DNA from: Tetragonia tetragonoides
Lineage: Eukaryota > Streptophyta > Magnoliopsida > Caryophyllales > Aizoaceae
Length of the DNA: 64,000 nucleotides
Assembly (NCBI GenBank): GCA_038025085.1
Contig: CM076144.1
Location: forward strand, 14,725,501 to 14,789,500
Reading direction: 5' to 3'
Shown here: in pieces, positions 23,399 to 33,076 of the stretch
How the letters are laid out: each line of letters starts with the position of its first letter
How positions within the stretch are numbered: the stretch's first letter is position 1
Notes under the pieces: model-generated
The model's input: the letters and a program-made list of their open reading frames with translations, nothing else
The model's database searches: none
Told to the model about the DNA's origin: nothing
Made by a program: the position numbers and the translations under genes

Positions 23399-23736
23399 TT
23401 TTTTTTTGGTAACAAATTAAGAGTATTATTATTACCAAACAAGACAACCATTACAAAGCTTTCTTTGGCTTCGCATCATGCGAACCAAAAGACAAGCTCA
23501 TCTAAGCAAAAGTTCAATAAAACTACGTACACTAGCAGTTTTCTTACAAGCAAAAACATATTGAACTCTATTACATATACTGAATTTAATTATCTCTAAG
23601 ATTTTCAAAGGAGTAGACTGAGGCTGTTGATGCAATCTTCTATTGCTCTCAATCCAGACAGCATATACCACCGCTGCACATGCAGTATGCTTCTTTATTC
23701 TTGGCCATGTTGCTCTATTTATCCATATGAGTACCC

Positions 23737-26700
23737 CTACAGGTCAGTTCTCTGTTGTTTAATACCCATCCAATCAAAAACCAGTTTTAGTATCTCCTGA
23801 GTAAAAGGGCAGCGGCAAAACAGATGTGCATTGCTCTCATCTCCAGAGTTACACAGACAGCATATGGGGTCAACCCCTTGAATCTGAAATCTCACCAATA
23901 TGTCTTTAGTTAGTAACCTATTCAAGATTGCCAACCAAAGGATAAATGCATGCTTGGGAGAGGAAGTTCTACACCAAATCTCCTTCTCCCTTGGCAGTTT
24001 TGGGTCACTTCCCTTGAGCCACTTATAGCCACTGTTGATTGTGTAGGCCCCTGTTTTATGCTGCCCCTAAACCGTCTCTTGAGTATAGCCAGGTTTAAAC
24101 TTCCATTTGAGCTTATTTATTTTCTGCCAATACCAACTATTTCCCCCCTTGGCATCATAGTCCTAGAACTGTCTCTGTTTCATATAAATGGAATGAACCC
24201 ATTTAACCCATAAAATGTCTTGCTTAGAAGCCACTGCCCAAATGTGCTTGCCAATTGCAGCAGTGTTCCAAATTTTGCAAATCTTTACCTTCAAGCCCCC
24301 TGCAGCCTTGGTTTTTGAAACCTGATCCCAAGCAACTAAGGGCACTTTCTTCTCATCTTGCCCCCAAAAGGAATTTCCTACAGGTCTGCTCTACTTTATG
24401 CACAATATGCTGTGGCAAAATGAACAATGAAGCCCGGTATACCTGTAGAGAAAAGAGTACAGAATTGACCAATTGGCATCTCCCTGCATAAGATAAGTGC
24501 CTACTGGTCCAGCAAAGAATTCTTGCATCAATTTTAGCTTATCAAGCAAAATCTGACAATCAGTTTTCTTTCATTTTGTGGGAGAGAGAGGTAGCCTAGG
24601 TATTACTTCATAGGGAAATCACCCTTCACAAACCCTGTAATATTTAGTATCCTTCCTTCTAGTTCTTCCTCAATTCCTGCAGTATAAATACAGGACTTCT
24701 GAGCATTGACACAAAGCCCTGAGGTCTCTACAAACTGATCCATGCATTTGTGCAATACACTCACTGATTTAATGTCACCTCTACAGAATAGCAAAAGGTC
24801 ATCTGCAAAACAAAGACTTGCCATCTTCAAAGGTTTGCATTGTGGATGGAAATTAAATGAAGGCGTTGCTGCTTCTTTTTGGATTTTCCTTGTAAGATAT
24901 TCCATAGCTAAAACAAATAGAAGGGGAGAGATGGGGTCTCCCTGTCTCAACCCGTCCCTGTCTCAACCCTCTTCCACCCTTGAAATAGCCACATAATTCT
25001 CCATTAATTACCACAGAGAAGCTTGTGGTCATCATGCAGGTCTGAATCCAGGTGCAAAATTTACTTAGGAACCCAAATTCAACAATAATTTCCATTATAA
25101 ATCTCCAGCTAACTGTATCATATGCCTTTCTTAATCTATTTTCATCAAGCACCTTCTGGATGTATCTTTTCTTCCATATAATTTGATAATATCCTGGCTG
25201 ATTAACACATTATGAGCTATGGATCTGCCTGCAACAAAAGCTCACTGGTTATCATTCACTAGCACTGGCAATATCTCCTTCAATCTCACGCACAACAGTT
25301 TTGAAATCCCTTTATATAGCACATTACAGCATGCTATTGGTCTGAACTTTGCAGCAGTACATGCATTTTCAGTCTCTGGGACAAGAGCTATTGCAGTTGA
25401 GTTCACACTTCTCAGGAGCTTCCCTGTCTTGAAAAAATCCTGAGTTGCAACTATGACATCATCTCCTAGTATATGCCATGCTGTCTTGAAAAAAACCCCA
25501 CTATATCCATTTGGCCCTAGGCTTTTCAAATTTGGAATAGAGAAGAAGGCCTTATTTATTTCCTCCCCAGTGAAAGGAGCAATGAGTTTCACATGCTGTG
25601 AGATATTAAGTACTGGACCATTACTTATTATCCCCTCTTCTATTTGTGTTCTAGCTGCTGGCTGGCCAAGCATGTCAGTGAAATAATCCACAAAAAGATC
25701 CACAACCCTATCATGATCAGTGGTTCGAATGCCATCTCTATCAATAACTGAAAAATCCTCCCCGTATGCCTTCTCTGCTTTATAACTGAGTGGAAATAAG
25801 CTGAATTTGAATCCCCTAGTTTAATCCAATCAACTTTGCTCTTTTGTTGCAAGAGCTTTTCAACAGATATATTAACCTCAAAAAATCTCTTTCTGACTTC
25901 CCTTTCTCTGAGCTGCAGCATCAGGTCACTAGGAGAGTTATGCACCTGTTCTTGAGCCACTTGCAGTTCAATTCTGGCTCTCTCAAGTTGACATGTAATA
26001 TCAGCATATTATTTCTACGCAGCTTCTTCAACAGCCCCTTCAGTATCTTCATCTTCTGTGTTATCTGAAACATCTTGCACCCTTCAATCTCAGTATTCCA
26101 AGTTTTGTGAACAAGTGATGAGAATTGTGGATCATCAGCCCACATGTCACAAAACTTGAAAGGCTGGGCTCCCCTCCTAGTCTGATTACCAAATGATACA
26201 GCTGCTGGTGAGTGGTCTGAAACCCCTTCAACCATGAACAAAACTTCAGAGTCAACATACTCCTGTACCCAGTTACCATTCGCAAGCACCCTGTCTAACT
26301 TAGACCAAGATCTATCCCCATCTTGTTGCTTATTGCTCCAAGTGTACTTGCATCCTGACCACTTGAGATCCCGCAACTGACAACAGTCTACAACATCTCT
26401 AAAATCTCTAATCTCAGCATATGTAAGAGGAATGCCACCCAATTTCTCCTCAGAGTCAAGCATACAGTTGAAATCCCCCATTATAATCTAAGGTAAAACC
26501 ATTTTACTATGCAATGCTTTCAAATCATTCCATAACTCAATTGTTTTAGGTGCAACATTAAAAGCATAAATACAAGAGGCTTCAAAAGTTTTACCTGTTG
26601 TTTTATGTGTAATGCTATAATGGACCATCTGAGCAATTTCAGATATAATCTGGACATGGAATATATCAGGCCTCCAAAATAGCCAAATTGTCCCCAAATG

Positions 26701-26895
26701 ATGACTTTTATGGTTCATGAAGCAATCCCATCCAACACAAACTCGAGCATGACTTTCAGCAAATTTTTTGATTTTTATTTTTGTTTCTACCAGGCAACAG
26801 AAACCAAAATTATTCTTTTTGCAGAAGAGAGAAACCTCTCTCTGCTTATTTGGCCAGTTCAGGCCACGCACATTCCATGCAAGGAGCCTATCCAT
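23737..26895 (-). pseudogene. LINE ORF2, decayed
   Basis: It starts MDRLLAWNVRGLNWPNKQRE (endonuclease), is cut by a stop at about 26488, and continues MGDFNCMLD, SKLDRVLANGNW and SDHSPAAVSF. The reverse transcriptase has LRKAYDTVSW, FKGGRGLRQG, RQGDPISPLLF and the catalytic CFADDLLLF. A zf-RVT fragment (CCLCNSGDESNAHLFCRC) ends near 23737. A 14-bp duplication near 24948-24969 shifts the frame inside the GLRQGDP motif. Confidence 0.82.
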
Positions 26896-26936
26896 GACCA
26901 GCTGGGAGGGTGCATATATTCCACTTTCATAATCTC

Positions 26937-28180
26937 TTAAGGTTGTTCTTCAGTTAGAGCTTCAAATGAGTTACCTGTGCTAACCCTTGTTTCATCCTCC
27001 TTGTTCTTTTTCTTTGTAGCTGTAGATTCCACTACCTGCCATTCTCCCTCCTTGCTTGCAGGATTACTGACTGGTTTAGCAGCTTGCACAGGCTGTGCAC
27101 CATTATGAGCAGGTATGTCTTTAGTGGTAGCCAAAGGCTGTTTAGGCTTCCATTGTTTTGGAGGCAGCTTCTTTCTACATTTTGCTTTCTCATGACCCAA
27201 CAACTTGCTGAAATTGCATTTCACAGGTTTCCATTCATACTCCACCTCCTGTGTAATCAATCTCCCCATTGCATTTTCATACACAACCTCATCAGGAAAT
27301 GGACCTTTAATTTTCACATCCACTAAAGCTCTAACATAATCCACCCCCATTTTCAATTTAGTGTTCTTGTCTACCATAATTGGTTGCCCAATTAAACTGC
27401 ATATTTTACTGATACCCATAGGGCTCCAGTATCTAACATCAAGATTATGTAATCTTATCCAGATAGGAACATAATGAACATCTTCACTCATTGCTTCAAG
27501 ATCATCCCCCCAAGGCCTCACAATTAATGGTTTACTATCAAAATGGAAGACCCCAGCCTCTAATACTTCAGCTCTCCCAACATTGGATTCAAAATGAACA
27601 AGGGTAAGTCCATTTTTCATCATAACAACCTTATCAACCCCATATTTTCCCCAAATTCTTCTAATAAACACATTCATAATCTGACATGGAGGTTTTGCTC
27701 CCATTATAAAACAAACAACAGAGGTGCTCTAATAATCAACCTCCTTTGTATATCATCAAGTTCTATTTTACCCATTTTAACACCATCATTTTCAATTGGT
27801 GCTATACATTGTAATTTAAAACCAGCTGAACTCAGTTTAGAGATATCAAATGTATCCCAAGGAGAGGTAGACTTACATTGTTCAGGAATTTCAGCATTCG
27901 TCTGGTCAGCCCACGAATGGTCTCCAGAACCCTTTTGACGACTTCGTAATACCGATTTCAACTCTTCACGCACCTTTGTTTGTGTACCAATATCCAGAGG
28001 GCTTATCACCAAGGTGAGAATTTTGAAAGCCCTATCAATTTGTTCAGCACTGAGATTTTCAAGCTCCAAATTCAAGTTTCTAGCTACCCTGGAAGCATCG
28101 GGAGTATCACTAGAAAATCTTGAGCTATTCATATTTGCATCATCATTATCATCTAAATGGCCATGGCGACCCCTCGATTT
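26937..28180 (-). pseudogene. LINE ORF1, decayed, with broken zinc knuckle
   Basis: The frame contains SRGRHGHLDDNDDANMNSSR near the N-terminus, WDTFDISKLSSAGFKL, then a frame change and a stop near 27720, and the RNA-binding domain (RRIWGKYGVDKVVMMKNGL, VPIWIRLHNLDVRYWSPMG). The zinc knuckle reads CNFSKLLGHEKAKC: the second Cys of the CCHC pattern, kept in the sister copy, is Ser. It ends at TAA 26937, 42 bp before ORF2. Confidence 0.78.
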
Positions 28181-28322
28181 CCATGACTTCTTCCTCTAAA
28201 CCCTGTACCCCGAATTCCCACAACCACAGCGACGGCTCACATTAGCAATCGCTAACATGCACCGAGAGAGACACGGGCTAGAGAGAGAAAGTTTTTCTTT
28301 CGTCCCTGATAGGCGGCCAAAA

Positions 28323-28490
28323 AAAAAGTCTAATTGTTTCTAAGGTATAAACGTAATGTTCATTTAAAATAGTCTAATTGTTCATAAGGTATAAACGTAA
28401 TGTTTCATTTAAAATAGTCTAATTGTTCATAAGGTATAAACATAATGTTCATTTAAAATAGTCTAATTGTTCATAGGGTATAAAACTATA
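28323..28490. repeat. GTTCAT minisatellite, type 2, right part
   Basis: Three to four 44-bp units (CATTTAAAATAGTCTAATTG, TTCATAAGGTATAAACG) continue the array left of the LINE. The first 8 bp, AAAAAGTC, are the second copy of the LINE target duplication. Confidence 0.85.
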
Positions 28491-29500
28491 AACTTGAGGT
28501 TCATTAAAAGTAAAAGGAAATAAACTTCCCATCAAAGAAAAAAGAAAAGGAAAATAAACTAAGAAACAAAGTGAAGGACCAAACCCTTACCAAAAAAAAA
28601 GAAAAAAACAAAGGAAATGTTGGGAAATAGTGGTCCCTACCTAAAGTTGAATCATTGAATTTGATTATCAAAAAGAATGGTAAACATTTGATTTGAAATG
28701 AAAGTGGTTGATGTAAATCTGAAATTACCAAGCACAAATATTTTTTCACAATATTTTTCAAAACACTCTTTTCACTTGATCACACAAATTTTTCTCCAAA
28801 TTCTTCTACCTCACTAATCTCTCTCATTTTGTTCATTGTAAATTTAAAACTCAAATCTTTTTGAATGTTGAAGTATCAAAAGTAATCTCTTGACATTCAA
28901 GTAATACTGACCAATTCAAATTTTTTATTTATTTCTATTGAATTTGTTGGTTTTGTTTAAATATTATAAATTGAGTTAGGATTTGTTGTGGTGGTTGGCT
29001 TGGTGGGCGGGTGGGTGGCTGAGCTAGGTGGAGCGATTGGGCTGAGTGACTACAAAAGGTCCGTCACCGGTGACGGACTAACGGTCCTCCACGGCGACCG
29101 TGTGAACGACAGACACGACTTGCCGGTAGATGGGGGTGAGCTAAGCGAGGTCGTGAGCCGCCGGCGAGGAGGTGGTGAGCTGAGCGGCGTACCTACTGTC
29201 GAGACTTCACCATCTGCCACCACCAACAACCCCTTCTTGACATAGGCACCAGCTACCAAATCTCCATTCACTCTTCTATGACATGACAAACGGAAATTGT
29301 TTCTAATGCCATAGTTGCAGGTTGCTTTAGTTGGAGAGCAGAGGGAGAGGAGAGAGAGGGGAGAGAGAAAGGTAAAGTAGATATGTTTAGGAAAATGTAT
29401 ATTTGGAAAAATAATTTATGTTTAGCAATCCCCTTTGAAAATGTCTGGCGTCATTTCACTGCTCACCGACTGGGCCAGTCCAACCAATAGGCGCTGACAA
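28491..29500. other. AT-rich DNA with a GC-rich coding-like island
   Basis: Most of the stretch is AT-rich and featureless. From about 28988 to 29289 both strands are open for 80-85 codons; the minus frame (CHRRVNGDLVAGAYVKKGLL, VVADGEVSTVG, then Pro/Ser-rich) is the more protein-like. No splice partner or family was recognised. GA-rich leader-like sequence follows at 29330-29370. Confidence 0.35.
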
Positions 29501-31150
29501 TTTTTTTTTATTTAGACAACAACTAAACAAGCTCCACAAAGATTCTCATCATTCCTTTCTAGTTAAGCACAATAACCGCAAGACCACAAGAAAAGCGCAT
29601 CATCAAAAGATTACTAGTGCTCATGCTTTAGAGTTTAAGACACGGCAAATATGAAGCACAATTGTGTATTCAGATTCACTGCGTTGTTTTTGTGATTTTC
29701 TGCTAACATTACCTTCTAAAATATAACCTTCAGTGCCATAAACATTTTTTACCAAGGACAAAGCTGGTTCAGGAGGTACCTAACTGATGCTAACTGTGGT
29801 CTCTGGAAATTTATCTGTTGTGTTACATGATTCGGATTCAAAAACAAAATGAAGTTGGGGGAGAGGGAGGAAAGCGAGAAAATGAGCTTTTTGTGTAAGA
29901 ACAAGCACCTTCGACTTCGTTGTTATGATGTGAACTCATCATCATAGCTTTTCCATTCCCTACAACTACTACAATATTCAGACTTTACATAAGAGTACAT
30001 TAGTGTGCAAGGATTAACTGTTACAGAATACAAACTGTACGTAGACAACAGTCACCACCACTAAATTTCGACACTAATGCAGATCTTTATGAGGGTCTAG
30101 TCAAATGAACCAATAAATTTGAGTCGCACAGAAACAAAATCTACTGAACATCATTTGCCGATCCACATTGAAGAAAGGTTGCAGTGCTTCATACTTGCAA
30201 TTTCAACCCACACAGGTATCATTGTATCAACATTCTGGCAACTGCTTTTATCCTTAACCAACATGTCAACATATTTAGACGTATTCGAGATAACAAATGA
30301 ATGATAGTATGATACAATGCCCTAAAAATTGAAGTCTATATCATATCTATGTCAGGGCTGTCGTTATGGTTACATCTGTCCAGATTTAGTGGCTCTCAAC
30401 TTACCTTTCAACTGTGTTCTTGTAACCAACATTCTCAACCTCGTCCAATACAATGGCATAGCAGAAAGAAGCAATGCCAATTTGTTGCAAGCAAAATGTC
30501 ATATTTTTCTGAAATTAGAGTTGTGTAGTTGGTTAGGATGAAACGGCGCAGCAGCTGGATGTTGAAAAGGCAAGTCAAGAACCAACACACTCAACAGCAG
30601 TTCTGAGCTTCTGATGTTTGTCTTTCTCTGCATTTGTAGATTTCGTGACTTAATAGTAGCTCTGTGCGATGACACCTACCACCAAGGTACAGTGAGCGCC
30701 AAAGTTCTGTGTGGCTGGGGTCAAATGCAAAACGTTGGTGATAAAATTTCCATAACTGTAATATGTGTGACAATCTCAATTACTTGCAAAACAATGCAAA
30801 AGGGGAAAGGAGGTAAGATTGAGAGAACATATTTTGAACAAACATTAGAAAAAGGGAAAGAAAAAAAAAATTCAACTTGCACTCTAACTAAAAAATTCAA
30901 AGTCAGACCAAATGCGACATTGATACTACACCATAAATGAAATCAATATTGTTCAATGACAGGTTGTCAACTGAAGAAAAGAAAAGTCTTCTTCCTTTCT
31001 TCTAGGCTTGGCCAACACTAAATTTCACTAGATCTTAGATCTCGGTCACAGAGAACTGGGTGTGCAACTCTTTGTAAATCATCTTCTACACTTGTCATTC
31101 AAAACTGAACGTATATAGCATGGACACAACCAAGCACAATATTAACATCA
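29501..31150. other. Intergenic DNA, no gene recognised
   Basis: No frame here has recognisable protein similarity or a consistent exon structure on either strand. Weak splice-like sites exist, but none joins into a credible gene. Confidence 0.45.
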
Positions 31151-31700
31151 ACATTCACATTGCCCCAGTGCCTCCAAAGAGGTTCTTAACCACAAGGGTA
31201 AGGGCAGAGAATTAAATAGCGGTCGCGATATCAAGGAAACGTATTATTGAGGTTATTGCGTAGCAGATCGCGGCGATCGTGGCGTGATTGGCTCACATAA
31301 AGGAATATTTGCACTTCTAATTGCATTTTGGAATCTTTCCACTACCATCCTAATTCGAACATAATGTATTCAAATTCATTATAAAATGGATAATATTAGT
31401 TAAAAGAAACTAATAATAGATTTATAAAGTAATATAATAATAATTTAACAATCATATCGGAAAAGTAACGGTAAAACGCGCCGCTTTCGCGTAACGTAAC
31501 GGTCGTAGCAGCTATCGCGGCGTGAATGACCTCTCAACTTCGCAACGCGGTAAAACGCGTCGCGGCGAGCTCAAAATCCTTTACATAGCGGCCGCTATTT
31601 AATTCCATGGGTAAAGGGGCCCGGATGTATGCAGCCAGCAGCCTTACTCCTGCGTAAAGAGAGAGGCTGTTTGATACAATGCACGACGACCATTGGCAAC
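31141..31700 (-). mobile_element. SINE split by a nested MITE
   Basis: On the minus strand, 31610-31700 (AGTAAGGCTGCTGGCTGCAT and flanks) and 31141-31204 (CCTCTTTGGAGGCACTGGGG, then TGTTGATGTTAAT) together match the body and tail of the SINE at 38818-38990. The MITE at 31205-31609 separates them. The tail is TTGATG-like, as in the other copy. Confidence 0.7.
31205..31609. mobile_element. hAT-type MITE nested in the SINE (405 bp)
   Basis: Terminal inverted repeats share GAATTAAATAGCGG on the left and CCGCTATTTAATTC on the right; the outer bases are CA and TG. Flanks GGTAAGGG (31197-31204) and GGTAAAGG (31610-31617) form an 8-bp duplication with one mismatch. The interior has GC-rich inverted blocks such as CGTAACGGTCG and GCGGCGTG. 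It encodes nothing. Confidence 0.75.
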
Positions 31701-31849
31701 TTCACTGTGAAAAAAAAGGGCAGGGAATTTACGAGCCAAGCCATTTTGACATAGACCATTATATTCCAAAGCCACCAAACACATTAATATACAATGCCAC
31801 ATGAAACACAGTGAGACAATAGTTGAATATTGTTGGTCAGAGGACAACT

Positions 31850-31920
31850 GGAGGAGCAGGAGGATCGAATATGTCCTCAATCATGTCCCAGTTGGTCTGG
31901 CTATATAAATTTCGCAAAAG
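31850..31920 (-). other. Candidate orphan terminal exon
   Basis: After an acceptor-like TATATAG, the minus strand encodes QTNWDMIEDIFDPPAPPVVL and a stop. The residue choice looks like a real C-terminus. A second candidate exon at about 32525-32590 (PALQYPHLVLRNVLEDIVSQ, between CAG and a GTTAAA donor) lies upstream in the same orientation. Neither was matched to a family. They could be spliced 3' UTR of the PPR gene or remains of another gene. Confidence 0.25.
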
Positions 31921-33076
31921 AGATTCATATTAACCTTTTAAATTCAGAAGACAATTTAACTCCCTAGTACAGTTGCAAGTCCTAAGATGATGTGCTAATT
32001 CTTCGCTGAAGCATGTCATGTAGAAGTCTTGATCCTTGAACCACAAGACCAGAGAGGGACATCTTCTATTTGAGAGAAACTAATTAAAGGATTTCTGTAC
32101 ATCTAACTAAACAATCTTCAAGGTGATACCATGACTACTGGATTTACTATTTTGCAATGTAAGACATCAAACTACTCTGAATAATAGGCATACAATGTGC
32201 TTTCTTATGTGTGATACCATGATACTGGATTTACTATATTGCAATGTAAGACATCAAACTACCCTGATTAATAGCAATACAATGTGCTTTTTTATTCACA
32301 ACCTCCGGTTCTCTATGCACACCTAATACATATGCAGGCCAAAAAGAAAAAAATATACCAGTTTGTGTGAGCACTCCAAAAATGTACCAGTTTGTAGCCC
32401 CGCCCCCCCCCCCCCACCCAACTAAACATAAAAGGAAACTAAAAGAACGCAATAAAATAGTAGAGAATAGAGGAAATACCATCATATTGGGAATGCGTAT
32501 CTCATTAGATTCCTTGGTTTTAACCTTTGTGAAACAATATCCTCCAAAACATTTCTGAGAACTAGATGAGGATATTGCAGAGCAGGAAAGCTGCCTGTTT
32601 AACACAGAATCGTTTAGAGATGGCATCACGGTGAATATACAAGTATTGTACGGAATAGCGTGAACTGTGAAATGAATGTATTATACAAAGTGATGAATGC
32701 AACTGAACTCATAACATAAAAGTTAATGATGCTTCAAGTTAACGTAAATCAAGGACGTCCATGCTTCCCACGATTTCAGGATTATAAAGTTATAAGATAC
32801 AGCAAAAAATTACCTCTTACTGAAGCTGTTCCAGAATTGTGCAGTGATCCAGCAGATGACAATTCTTTCGCCAGAAAACACTATCACCCATTTAAGATTT
32901 GCTTACAGATCATAGACTCTACTGATAAGGTGACACATCCTCTTCCGAACACACACTGTCAGTCAACAGTTTATCTGGTTGAGGACAAAGTAGTTGCAAG
33001 ATTAAAGACTCTGCATCAACGTATGCACACATTGGCTAGAATTCATTCTCCAAAGTTGTCTGCCAGAAACAACTAA

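Larger units (their letters stand above)
23399..28322 (-). mobile_element. Second near full-length LINE, inserted in the minisatellite
   Basis: A 4.9-kb minus-strand element of the same broad family as the copy at 15632-20655, with 5' UTR, ORF1, ORF2 and a 3' end read as a T run at 23399 next to GGTAACAAATT. AAAAAGTC occurs at both edges (23391-23398 and 28323-28330), and the 44-bp repeat array continues in register on each side. It is more decayed than the first copy, with numerous stops and indels. Confidence 0.85.

Noticed and set aside
28988..29289. Independent small gene in the GC-rich island
   Set aside because: Both strands are open because of composition; no splice partner, no family and no consistent start context were found, so it is only noted as an island.
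32726..33076. 116-codon plus-strand frame next to the PPR stop
   Set aside because: It lies opposite the probable PPR 3' UTR, has no recognisable motif, no upstream promoter signal and no splice structure.
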